A stretch of 24,608 bases of DNA from Ichthyophonus hoferi. Its lineage: Eukaryota; Opisthokonta; Ichthyosporea; Ichthyophonida; Ichthyophonidae. A program made the position numbers and the translations under genes. Below are positions 1 to 10,379 of this stretch, piece by piece. The stretch lies in assembly GCA_002751075.1 (NCBI GenBank), contig NAOQ01000194.1:49683-74290 (forward strand). Direction: 5' to 3'. Positions within the stretch are counted from its first letter, which is position 1, and every line of letters starts with the position of its first letter. The notes below the pieces were generated by a model. The model was not told where the DNA came from. It made no database searches and was given only the letters and a program-made list of their open reading frames with translations.

Positions 1-190
1 AATATTAATTGTGTATTTAAACATTGTATACAATAATATTATCAGAAAGTTACAATCAAAATTGTAAACGCGTATCTAATTCCTAGAGCAAGTAATCACT
101 TGTTTTATACATGTTATATAAGTTCACGGCATCAACGACGTTATTGGCCCAACGAATAGTTGTCAATTTATTCTAATCGGAATCGATTAA

Positions 191-235
191 CCAATCCCAA
201 CTTGAAAAATAATAAAAGACAATCCGGTATAAAAG
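191..235 (+). promoter_or_regulatory. CCAAT plus TATAAAAG promoter-like block
   Basis: A CCAAT pentamer (191-195) is followed about 33 bases later by TATAAAAG (228-235), which is the usual spacing of an RNA polymerase II core promoter on the + strand; a start would be expected near 258. No reading frame follows before the retroelement at about 606. It may drive a lost host gene or belong to the outer part of a retroelement terminal repeat. The rest of 1-600 holds nothing else I can identify. The call rests on motif spacing only. Confidence 0.3.
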
Positions 236-605
236 CAAGTGCTGGACGCTAGCTTTCTTTATCTTGGAAACTTAACTACAAGTTCTGTTTTATCTGGCAT
301 TTCTATATTCTTCCTTTTTTCTTAATAGATAAGGATAATATTTACTATAAAACTATTATTTGATCATCACTACGTCTATACTTATAGAAGCAAGAATATA
401 GAGTCCGCCCCATATTCTGAATCTAATAGAGATATCAGTGAGACCACCCGAAAGGGATCTCGCATAGAAAAATGGAGTAAAGACTCGGCTGGTGACGTGG
501 TCATCAGCGACGTCTCCAATTGCACTCAGATGCAATGTTCTAGATCTCAGAAGAGACTTCTTAGCCTAACTGAGATCCATGACCTTACAATTGTATTTAT
601 TATCT

Positions 606-906
606 ATAGTATCAAACTTTGTTTGCTTATCAGATTTATCTAGAATATTTCTAATTCACCCAGGCTAAATCTCAAAAGATAAACCCCTAAGCCAGGGGTA
701 TACATAACTGATGGCAATTCATGAATAAATTAACAATAATAACTTACATAATTCCAGATTCATTTTCTTAAGTACTTCCAGTAACAAAAGTACTTAGTGT
801 TAAAGAAGTAGTTATGATGGCAAGTGCCACTAATTATAATTTGTTGGTCCGAGATATTTCTGCTACCAAATTCCGGATACTTCCAGAGTTTTTCAAGAAG
901 TAGACA
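606..906 (+). repeat. 5' terminal repeat of the copia element
   Basis: This roughly 300-base segment matches 5570-5870 at about 90% by eye and ends in CA six bases before a primer-binding-like site, as expected for the end of a 5' LTR. Upstream of about 600 the similarity to the 3' copy fades, so either the LTR is only about 300 bp or the 5' LTR has lost its outer part. A reading frame opening at an ATG near 815 is shared by both copies and does not by itself mark gag. Confidence 0.7.
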
Positions 907-912
907 GGGCTA

Positions 913-926
913 TGGGGCCCAACGTG
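913..926 (+). other. Primer-binding-like site, tRNA-Lys type
   Basis: The 14 bases TGGGGCCCAACGTG resemble the lysine-tRNA primer site known from several retroviruses (TGGCGCCCAACGTG), differing at one base. They sit six bases after the CA end of the 5' repeat, which is where a minus-strand primer site belongs. Many copia elements use initiator-Met tRNA, so a Lys-type site would be unusual. The position supports the call; the tRNA of this organism has not been compared. Confidence 0.45.
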
Positions 927-3900
927 TCTCTACTGATGGGGCAACCAACCCATCAATTATGGATATTGATTCTCTAACTGATTTGAGGTACAATAGTTTG
1001 TTCCAGTTTACAAACCCTATTGGATAAAGTATTGGTGGACTGGGTTGACAAGCTTTTTGGGGTCTTTGGTAGATTTAAAAAGGCAGAGATGCATTTCCCC
1101 AAGGATTAAGCCTATATGACAATTCTCAACAGATCTAGATCATCCTCTTGGTACCAGTTCTTTAACTCCAGTTTTGAGGCTGCTAACTATGGAAAGTTCG
1201 ATATCTACAAGCTTGTGGCCGCTTCTCTTAATTGGGACCTAGGATTAAAGATATCCAAGAACTTTACTCGGTCTGCCAGTGATGGCTTCTCTATGCTGGT
1301 ATGTTTGGGTCCAGCTCCTACTCCTATTACTCGTGCAGGGGGTTATCCTAGACCTTCTGTGAAGAAGCATACATATTGCTGGTGTGGCCACCAGGGCCAT
1401 ATTTCCAACTCCTACCCCAAAGACCCATAAAATTTCAAAACATGATGGCCATGTTTCTGGCACCAGACGTTCTTGCCAAGTACACCATGGGGCAACCCCC
1501 TACACCTGGGAGACCTGCCAGTTGAACCCTGCAATGGCTAAAAACGGAAATGCTCACATGGTTTATACTGGTCTCTCTGAGTCTGTGCAGCCTTTATATT
1601 TTGGACCATCCCCTGGTCCAATGCTAACTGATGCAGGTCTTGATAGTGTATCACCTTCATTGGGGTCTGCTTCATTATTAAGTATTTTTCCAATTGTCTC
1701 AGCCCTCGTAACCCCTGAACAACTGCAATCCATAACCTACCAGGCTTTCTTTACGTCCTCCTTCAATAAAGAGAGTTTACTTAATCATGTGTTTTTATGA
1801 TTCTGGTGCTGATGTATCTATCTGCCCGAATTGTTTCAATTTTTGGTCTTTTAAAATTTTAATTACACAATTCGTGGTTTTGATGGGACAAACACTCGTT
1901 GTTACGATAAAGGTAGCATTTTATTAAATTGTGTAGTGGAAGGTATCATAAAACTATTTATAATGGAGAATATTTTATATGCTCCAGTTGCACAGTGCAC
2001 CATTATCTCAAGAATTTCTTTGTTACATAAGGACATTTGTGCTTTAGTTGGAGAACATGGGATCCTACAAATTATAATAGGGATGGAACTTAATTAAAAA
2101 GTAAAGAACAGACAGGGTATTTCATACTAAACTGTGTTCCTAGAAACTTTACTAATCAGTCGGACCTTTCTTTAAATGCAAGTGTCTACTTAACACATGA
2201 AACTTCATAAAAACATGTGTCATGCTGGAATCACTGTCGTCAAACATGCAGCATCCGGGGTTGGATTGAAACTAACAGATAAGTGTTCCTGTATAAATTG
2301 TGTTACTTATCTTCAGGAAAAAACCAAGGCACAACCTTTTCTTGAACGCTTACATGTGGTACATTCAAAAGAAGATAACGTTTTATTGATTTAAGTGGCC
2401 CTTATCCTCAAACATTTAATGGTAAACAGTTTGATTTAGTTATTATAGACGAAAAAACACATCTCCTTTAAGTTTTTATTTGAAAATATAAAAGTGAAGC
2501 ATTACTGTTATTTTATTTAAAAACTATATATTTGAATTAGGACGGACAGCAGGTACCAAAGTTAAAGAAGTACTATCAGAGGTAGGTAGTGGGTGAGAAT
2601 TTTGTGGGGATGCATTTGAAAAATGTTTTACATCATTGGGTATACGCCATTTACATACAATCCCTGAGAGCTTTTCTTCAAACAGCTAGGTTGAAAGGGT
2701 CAATCAGACCTTTGGAAACATGATTTGCTGTAATTTAATCATGGCAGGTGCTCCAATTCGCTTATGCACTGAATGTGTCCTAGCTTGCGCTCATGTATTT
2801 AACTTTACCCCCACTAGTGTGTTGGAAAACAATGGTAGCCCTTATTATGCCTGGTTTGAGTATAAACTACTCCTGCTCCACTTGAAAAATTGGGGGTGTT
2901 TAGCAGTTATAAAATTAAGGAGACTTTGAAATTTGATTCCAAGGGCAAAGTGGAAATTCTTGTAGGTTTTGGTAAAAAGATGGGGGTATATGCTCCACGA
3001 GGCTATAAGATTTTGATCACCTCAGAAAATGGAAAGGTTTATATGGTCAAAAATGCCGAATTTGTTGAAACCATATTCCCATTCACAATGAATCTCTCAG
3101 CATATGAGGATATGTTCTCCAGACTTGATACACTTGTCCATGGTAGTGAATATTTAAATAGTAACAGGGATATAGCTACCAGGTCTGCAGGTTTATTAGG
3201 TGCTCAACGAGAGGGACTGGAGAAAGTGTTCCTTAGCACATTTCCCCTTGTTGATGAATCAGGAAAGCTTCCCTTTGATAGTTCAGACAATACATTTAGA
3301 CTGAAAAGGCTGTTACTGATATCAGCCAATGAACTGTTAATGCTACAGCGTCAGGTACACCTGATACAGTCATGACAGATGAGTCTTTTGTACTAGGTGG
3401 TTACCACGGGGAGAGCATAGATCTTGATGACAACAAGTCATCATTAGTTAATAGGATAGAAGATGTTCAGATAAACCCAGACATTGGTTATGAAAGAGAT
3501 GTTGTAAATTGATATAAACGAAAGTATATTCTCAAGAAGACTTGGCTAGGAATTTCTTAATTTTATTATTATTGTAAGTTGTCTAGACATATTTCTAATG
3601 TGATAACCCTTAGAAAAATGATGGTAGCCTTAAAATCGTCAGATTGTGATCTTTGATTAGCGGCAAGCAATGCTGAATTGAAGGGTCTGGTAGATTGAAA
3701 AACTTTTGAGATAGTGGAAAACCTAACAATACCAAAATTTATCATACACTGGGTTTTAACCAGAAAGCTTGATTATAATGGGGTTCCCCCTTTCCATAAG
3801 GCAAGACTAGTTGTAATCGGTTCCCAAGTTGTGAAGAATAAATTTGATGACATCTCCTCACCAGTAGCAACTATTACAGCTGTCTGTGTCATTCTTAGCT

Positions 3901-5569
3901 TAGCGGTGTCAAAAGGGTATTCTTTGCGCCGGATGGATGCAAAGCGGGCCTTTCTGAATGGAATCCTCGATATTCCGGTATATGTACAATAACCACCATG
4001 TTTCAAAGATTCCAGTTGTCCAGAAGCAATTTGGAAGCTCTTAAAAGCACTCTACAGCTTACCAAGTTTACTGCTTATTTGGTATAATTTTCTGGCCTCT
4101 TATTTAATGTTCTGTAATCTTGAACGGTTGCATTCATATATATGCATTTTTTATGGCGTCACTGTGGCTGCACTCTATGGGTATTGGCCTATGTGGATGA
4201 CTTTCTTATTTGCGGTGATAATAATGAGGCTATCTCTGATTTTGCTACATTTATCAGTGACCACTTTGAAATGAAGGCCTTGGGCACACCAACACAACTC
4301 TTGGGTCTTGAGATTAAGAGCGAGTGTAATGGTTCCATTATTTTGTCCCAAGAATAGTACGCTCGGGAACTGCTAGTGGCATTTGGGAAAGGAAGTATCC
4401 CAAATAATGTGAAATCTCCAATTGTCTCCAGTATTCACTGGGACTTGAATAAAGACTATGCCCCTACTGATGAAGGGTTTTTTCGTCAGCCCTTGGCATG
4501 CTTATGTAGCTGGCAAGATCAACAAGGCCTGATATAGCTTATGCTGTTAGCTTCTTTGACCGCTTTGCCAAAGCCCCCACCAGGGTCATTGGAAAATGAT
4601 GTTCCATATTGTAGGGTACCTAAAAACTACAGTAAAATACAGGTTAATTTATAAACATGTCCTTGGAAAACTTAAGATATATAGTGACAGTGAGTTCATG
4701 GGCTCTGCAGCAACATTCTGAAGCACCTCTGGTATGTATGCTGAGTTTGGGGATGATGAACAGGTTAGAGCAATAACACGGAAGAGTCATCTCATGAAGT
4801 TGGCCACCCTTTCAAGTACTGAAGCAGAGTTTGTGGCTTTGTCCGAAAGTGGTGTGGAAGCACTCTGGTTGGCTTTCCTGCTTTCCTATATGAAGAAATT
4901 GGTCAAGGCCCTCAGTTAACCGTCAACATAGTTGGGGATAATACAAATTCACTGTTATTCACAGAAACTGTAGCCTTAAGGATCAATAGGCGCCATGTAA
5001 AACCAAGAGTCTTTTATAAAACAACACGTAGCCTTAGGAGAGATAAAACTTGCCTACGTAAATACTAAGTTGAACAAGGCAGACAGGTTCACAAAAAACT
5101 TGCAGCCATCAGTACTCAAGAAGGCCAGGCCAGAGACATGCTTGGCATGATCTATGCTGAAACCGCCAAGATACAGGATTAGGATAGGGTAGTTTACTTG
5201 TAGGATGATATAGGATCTGTTACTTAAAGGAGTAAAAAATCTGAAGAAGATGTCTGGCATATTTTATAATATCATAGAAATAGTATGCTTATTAAGTAAT
5301 ATGTCTGTTGTTAGTTCAAGTATAACTATGGGCACCAATAGATTATATTGGCTTACAACGTGAACCGGCTGGATTTTAGTGGCTTGCACTGGCTGGATCG
5401 TATTGGCTTCCAGAAACCGTATGGTCAATACTTCGCTTTTTGGAAAAACACCTTGGTATTTTATCAGTTCTATATAATATTTACTATTACTAAATATGTT
5501 ATTATTAGAAATATAGCGTTACACGTTTTATTTAACAAACCAATATAGTATATATTTTATCTATTTTCT

Positions 5570-5870
5570 ATAGCATCAAACTTTGTTTGCTTATCAGATT
5601 TATCTAGAATACTTCTAATTCACCCAGGCTAAATCTCAAAAAGATAAGCCTCTAAGCTAGGGTGTACATAACTGACGGCAATTCATACATAAGTTAAAAA
5701 TAATAGCTTACATTATTCCAGATTCATTTTCTTCAGTACTTCCAGTAACAAAAGTACTTAGTGTTAAAGAAGTAGTTATAATGGCAAGTGCCACTAACTA
5801 CAATTTGTTGTTCCAAGATATCTCTGCTACCGAACTCCGGATACCTCCAGAGTTTTTCAGAAGGTAGACA
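5570..5870 (+). repeat. 3' terminal repeat of the copia element
   Basis: This is a direct copy of 606-906 that ends in the same AGACA. Downstream the sequence is unrelated to the element interior, which fits a 3' LTR end. A purine-rich tract at about 5225-5250 is followed by TGTCTGG, so the full 3' LTR could begin near 5250 and be about 620 bp long. The stretch 5340-5420 also contains short alternating repeats of GGCTT and GGCTGGAT. Which start is right cannot be settled from one copy. Confidence 0.65.
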
Positions 5871-6560
5871 GTATCACGTGGTATTCCCTCGACTGCCGTT
5901 AAAATGACTAATGAGCCTTTGTTAGTGGCCATACTATGACCAGCTTGGCAGCCTGTTCCCAACTCAAGGAAGTCCTCTGTCAGTCATTAAGATCCAAGTC
6001 TCCATCATTGGCGGCCCTGAAGGCCACAATGAAAGCATGATATTCCTTAATAGACCTGACTGAAGCTTATAAAATGCAGGTACTTTATTTCCTGGTTAAA
6101 CACAATGCCAATCACTATGAGCTGGCCTTGGAGAGGGATGCAGTGATTAATGTATAACCATGTAGACTCATACAGTCACATATAATTGTCAATGTATTCC
6201 AGTATCACTGCAATTTTAAGTTCCTTCAACAAACCTTCAGAGTACCTCAATCTATCACAGCATCCAATACACTGGGGTGTTTAATGAGATAGTGGCCGGT
6301 TTCAGATGTCCACATCAAAGGAGAGCAGCACAAGATACTGTGTGAAAATCTTTTGATCAGAAATGACAGGACTGTGGACATGACGCACTTTTGGTTTCAG
6401 GACCTCATCCAGCAAGTTGAACTCATGGTAATGCCAAAAAGAGACAACGACCTTATCCTTCTATGCTTGTAGTTATTCATACCAGGCATGATCCCCTTGA
6501 ATTTTGACTAACGGGGGGTACCAACTAGGGTAGTCCAAAAGGGTGGATGGCAGGAGCGGC
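5871..6560 (+). mobile_element. Probable remains of another retroelement (gag-like)
   Basis: The base composition is more balanced than the surroundings, and + strand translation gives broken stretches of coding-like character. These are rich in Leu, Lys, Glu and Gln, as in capsid regions of LTR elements, but no diagnostic motif is visible. It begins exactly where the copia 3' repeat ends, so the copia element may have landed in it. It is broken and old. The family is not determined, and a decayed host gene remains possible. Confidence 0.3.
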
Positions 6561-6805
6561 CTGATACTAGTAAGAAAGTATAATCAGACAATAAACTGAC
6601 CCAATAAAATACATAGCAATAGTGTGCGTACTGATGTAGCAGTTAATTTACTTCATTCACTGTTCAAAAATGCACCAAAACTGATACACTTAGATTGCGC
6701 TGATACCTTAATATATTATAAACTGTATCATATACAGATTGAGCTGATGTTCAATTTAACCACTTGGATAAACCCATACATTTCATTTATGAATAAACAA
6801 AACGC

Positions 6806-6830
6806 TTAGCCAGAGCCAGTCGGGGCTCGG
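6806..6830. repeat. GC-rich imperfect hairpin
   Basis: AGCCAGAGCC and GGCTCGGCT face each other across a six-base loop and pair over nine base pairs with one bulged A. It is isolated in AT-rich sequence just past the retroelement remains. It could be a structure at the edge of a transposable element; no terminal motif of a known family is visible beside it. Confidence 0.35.
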
Positions 6831-9100
6831 CTTATATTTTAAAGTTAATAATATTCCACTAATGCCCAGTAGGATCCTTAATATCAAACATACTTAACTA
6901 ATTTGATCATATTTTTAAAATATCTACCAGTTCTAAATATAGATTATACGTTTCCATTACTTACATAGGTAAAACTCCCTTAAAACGGTAATATGAGGGG
7001 CAATACTGGTATATGTAGATTGTAGACCAAATAGATAATAATCTCTGGAGGATTATATGTCGGAATAATAGGGTACTAAATAGTATGATGCCACAATGTC
7101 TGTGTACTGTGCACTAGGCGCTGACTCGAACTATGTGAGCAATAACATACGATATATTTTTGTTTGTGTAAGAATAATTTTTAGAACTACTTGTGTCGGT
7201 GTATAATGTACACCACACCAGTAGTACGGAGAACTTCGGTAATAAGATTCGGGCTTTCAAAGAAGCAACCAGTTTATAAGATACAGGCACATTTATGTGT
7301 TATTATCTGCTATTGGATAATGTTGTAGGAGATCATGCATCCTTTATTTGGTCAATTGGTCATCTTTAATAGTTTCCAAATGTGCACCATGACAACCACT
7401 GCCCACCAAACTTAGTAGCATTATGCATATCAATTCAAATAAAATGTCTGTACATGAACCCATTACATATATTTATTATAAAAATTGTATCCGACTCGTT
7501 ATTTCACAGAAAATTAAATATATCATTTATTACTGATTAATTAATACTAGGGAAACACTAAGCGTTTTTAATCATAGATACCACGTAGAGCCACATAATT
7601 ATAGATGATCACTCACACTACGATCGGGGGTTTCAGGGATAAAACGGGTATTTCGGGGTTACGGACGGACTAAGTGTTTTGTAAACAAACCGTATTAGTC
7701 CTATATTTCTCTATCTAAGTTTTCATTGCTGTCAAAAGCGACTCACTGTTCAAAATAATTGTAAGAGATTATTTAAAACAGCAAATAATCTGATGAAATA
7801 GAGTTTTGTAGTCATCTGTTCGCGCGGCGCTGGCGCTTACAGCGCTAAGCGTTAACATTGCAAACTCTACGGGATCTGTTTACAAAGTGATGATTATCTT
7901 TTAATATAATCCGCATTATATATATAAACCGTAGTTTGTTCGAGAGATTGATAAAGAAAAACAAAGCGGCCATATAAGACAAACTCCATCAATACCATTA
8001 TTTCATCGTTGTTACTTTTATTGGAAATAATCATCGTATTAATAATAATAAAAAACTTGTTATTATTACTATTCCTTAGATTATTATCCTCGTTTCTATA
8101 ATTAGGAGTGATGCTATATTTATTGGCCATTCGTTATCCCCTTGCACACATTTTAATTGTACGATATATTTTCTTAAAATACCATTGGCCTTTAAGTAAA
8201 TATATTGCATATGCAACCCCGCTAAATGCTCATTTTTATTGCATGGAACTGTATAGAACAAAAGTTCCTAAAGAAATTATACACGAAAAAAAAAATAATA
8301 GGTTTTTTATCATGAATCTATTGTACTATTGTTACATTCTTATAAATATATAAGCTTTAAAAAGTGAATAGGGAAATAAGAATAGGAATTAGGCTAAGAC
8401 CTTTCTGCCTTATATAATTCGAATTTGACCGCCAATAAGCGCACACGTTCAACCACGTGCAATCATCAATGCCTCACAAATCCAACAAATAGTTACCAAT
8501 AACCGTGGCATATCGTATTCATATAAGATAAAATGGTAGTGCATCATCCACTAAAATTCCTACTGAAACTTTGGAAGAAGAAAAACTATATTATTATTGG
8601 ACACTTTTAATATTATGTAACAGAGCATTGCCATTTATTTAATAAACTCTAACCATCAACTTTTAGACATTTCCATAATCAATATTTTCTTTTTATCCAC
8701 GTATTTATTAGCAAATAGTTGCATATCTAAGTTATGCGCTAAAATCCATTATCTGCCAATATAAGCTTATTTATGAACTTGTGAACACCAATTCAATAGA
8801 ATATAATAGTGTGGCTGCAGCCTACGCTACTATATATATATTAATTCTTCTTACAATAATCTAAAAATTAAAAACTAGCATTTAAAAACGCAGATTTGAA
8901 ATACTATTCATATATTATTTTTAAATCTTAATGAAAGTTTGTAAGCCATTTACAATTAGATTTAAAAATAAATGGCTTTTAGTGAGCTTCGGTTTATTTT
9001 CTACTAATTATTAATTTCAGGCTACGCCCGTAAATGCTTAATTTTGATTCGCTGAACTTGATTCATTAACATGCACCAATAGAAACATCTCATATATAGT
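6831..9100. other. Intergenic, no gene recognised
   Basis: Short open frames here (for example 8108-8353) are of AT-rich, low-complexity character without recognisable domains. A small GC-rich patch with GCGCT/AGCGC and CGCTTA/TAAGCG inverted repeats lies at about 7819-7852. A 23-base motif at 9016-9038 recurs with three changes at 17235-17257. I see no tRNA, rRNA or recognisable transposon end. Confidence 0.5.
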
Positions 9101-9108
9101 AAAGCAAG

Positions 9109-9116
9109 TATATATA
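9109..9116 (+). promoter_or_regulatory. TATA box of the four-module Cys-rich gene
   Basis: TATATATA lies 53 bases before the start codon at 9162. Initiation about 30 bases downstream (near 9140) would give a short leader of about 20 bases. A weaker TATATA occurs at 9093-9098. The call rests on motif and position only. Confidence 0.5.
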
Positions 9117-9161
9117 CCGTGCGTTTTGTCTAAAGATCTTAATTAGCCTGTAACCTATAGA

Positions 9162-10130
9162 ATGTTTTTTATAGGTTTTGCTGTTGCTTCTGTGGCCTGT
9201 ATGGCCTCCATGGCCTGTGGTGCTAGTGTTTCTGAAAAGTTCGTTTGCCCCACTGATTGGAAATCTAACAAAATTAACGCTTATCCCAATTCTCACAATA
9301 TATTCCGGTACTGGGTGTGCAGTAGCAAAGGCCCAGTGGCTTTTTTGTGCCCACCCTACACTCTTTTCAACGAAAAAATGAACAGTTGCAGTTCTTATAT
9401 TTTTCAATGCCCCTCTACTTATACAAAAGATTCAACTTATGAAAATAAGGCCGCTCCTCACACTTTTTGGAAGTGTGGCCAGAGTGGTGCTAGACTCCTC
9501 CATTGCCCCATTGGTAGTGGTTATGACAGCAAGCTGATGTACTGTGTTAAGCCGGGCAGTGATGTAAATGTCGTTAACAATAAAGTGGCACAAATATCAG
9601 ATAAAGCCCAACACTGTAACCATTGTCCCGAGGATTGGAGCAAAGATCTCACTAAAAAGTACACCGCTACCTCCAAGCAAGAATGCCGTGGATATTGCGA
9701 GTGCATAGATAATACTCCTCATTACCATCAATGCCCAAATGATGAAGTTTTCCACCGCAAACGTAACAGATGTGTGCCTGGCCCCAACATGGAGTGCATG
9801 CTTGAAGTCCCCCCTAAACCTACCGGCCCCGCATCTTCTGACAAGACCAACTGGGGCCTGATTCCCAAGGGTTTGAAGCACAAGTGTAATAAGTGCCCAG
9901 CTGACTGGGAGAAAGCAGCAATCAACAAATTCGCGGCTGTAGAAGGTGTGGAGTGCCTGGGATACTGCTCTTGCAGCATAAAAGACAACGAACCCCGCCC
10001 CGGTTTTAGCACGTGCGATTTTGGACAGTTGTTTGATGCTGCTACCAGTAAGTGTATGCCCAAGGATAAGGTTAAATGCCCAGCTGCCCCAGTTGAGCCT
10101 GCTGCCCCAGCTGAGCCTGCTAAAAAGTGA
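9162..10130 (+). CDS. Secreted four-module Cys-rich chitin-binding-like protein
   Basis: This is a single uninterrupted frame of 322 residues, followed by TGA. Residues 1-22 form a hydrophobic signal peptide, so the product is probably secreted. Modules 1 (Cys 29, 53, 63, 76) and 2 (Cys 83, 105, 115, 128) show the aromatic-Cys, Gly, CP and Phe/Tyr-Asp pattern of peritrophin/CBM14 chitin-binding domains, with fewer Cys than the classical six. Modules 3 (Cys 152-212) and 4 (Cys 242-306) have eight Cys with matching spacing. Modules 1, 3 and 4 open with C-P-x-D-W; module 2 has a weaker CPSTY version. The tail after residue 307 is a Pro/Ala/Glu repeat ending in KK. The likely role is binding chitin or a related polysaccharide in an extracellular coat, but this is inferred. 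Modules 1-2 match the protein at 14657 in Cys spacing. An acceptor-like TTTTTTATAG sits right after the ATG, so an upstream first exon cannot be excluded. Confidence 0.88.
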   Translation: MFFIGFAVASVACMASMACGASVSEKFVCPTDWKSNKINAYPNSHNIFRYWVCSSKGPVAFLCPPYTLFNEKMNSCSSYIFQCPSTYTKDSTYENKAAPHTFWKCGQSGARLLHCPIGSGYDSKLMYCVKPGSDVNVVNNKVAQISDKAQHCNHCPEDWSKDLTKKYTATSKQECRGYCECIDNTPHYHQCPNDEVFHRKRNRCVPGPNMECMLEVPPKPTGPASSDKTNWGLIPKGLKHKCNKCPADWEKAAINKFAAVEGVECLGYCSCSIKDNEPRPGFSTCDFGQLFDAATSKCMPKDKVKCPAAPVEPAAPAEPAKK

Positions 10131-10351
10131 GGTCATTGGTCAATGATTAGCCCCACTTAAACAGAGTTTTAGACTTTGTTTTGATTAGGTATAGGTGTAT
10201 TTTAAAAGATCATCTTCAATGATACGTAAATGTGAACAACAGCCTGAGTAGTAGGACTTAATATGTGTATAATATATTTTCTTTGCTAATTTTTTTTAAA
10301 ACTGTCAGGGCTGTGCCCACAGTATCATTATATTCAATGATGGATTTATCC

Positions 10352-10357
10352 AATAAA
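10352..10357 (+). terminator. Poly(A) signal of the four-module gene
   Basis: AATAAA lies 222 bases after the stop codon and is followed within 20 bases by a T/G-rich stretch, as usual downstream of a cleavage site. It is the first canonical hexamer in the 3' region. Confidence 0.6.
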
Positions 10358-10379
10358 TTTTATTATGTATTGTTGACAC

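Larger units (their letters stand above)
606..5870 (+). mobile_element. Ty1/copia LTR retrotransposon, old and broken
   Basis: Conceptual translation shows the copia order of parts on the + strand. A gag region (about 930-1430) ends in a degenerate zinc-knuckle-like patch. A protease-like DSGA motif lies near 1800-1830. The pre-integrase and integrase core follow (about 2195-2860), then the copia-type integrase tail (about 2890-3080). Reverse transcriptase comes next (about 3715-4360, YVDD at 4190-4201), and RNase H runs to about 5110 with the STEAE motif typical of copia. Integrase before reverse transcriptase separates copia from Ty3/gypsy. Related repeats of about 300 bp lie at both ends, roughly 90% identical, so the insertion is not recent. 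The coding part is interrupted many times (well over ten), so it is a fossil. The exact outer limits are uncertain. Confidence 0.9.

Noticed and set aside
609-5875. GTATC at 609-613 and 5871-5875 as the target-site duplication of the copia element
   Set aside because: Similarity between the two end repeats extends through 609-613 into the bases before it, so that copy is probably part of the repeat rather than flanking DNA.
6799-7568. Inverted pair AAAACGCTTAG (6799-6809) and CTAAGCGTTTT (7558-7568) as ends of a small DNA transposon
   Set aside because: An 11-base inverted match is expected many times by chance in a window of this size, and no flanking target duplication is visible.
9597-10136. 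A 179-codon frame on the - strand, and shorter ones at 9090-9407 and 9728-10063, across the four-module gene
   Set aside because: The + strand frame has a signal peptide, regular Cys modules and a poly(A) signal. The antisense frames have no such structure and are shadows of its base composition.
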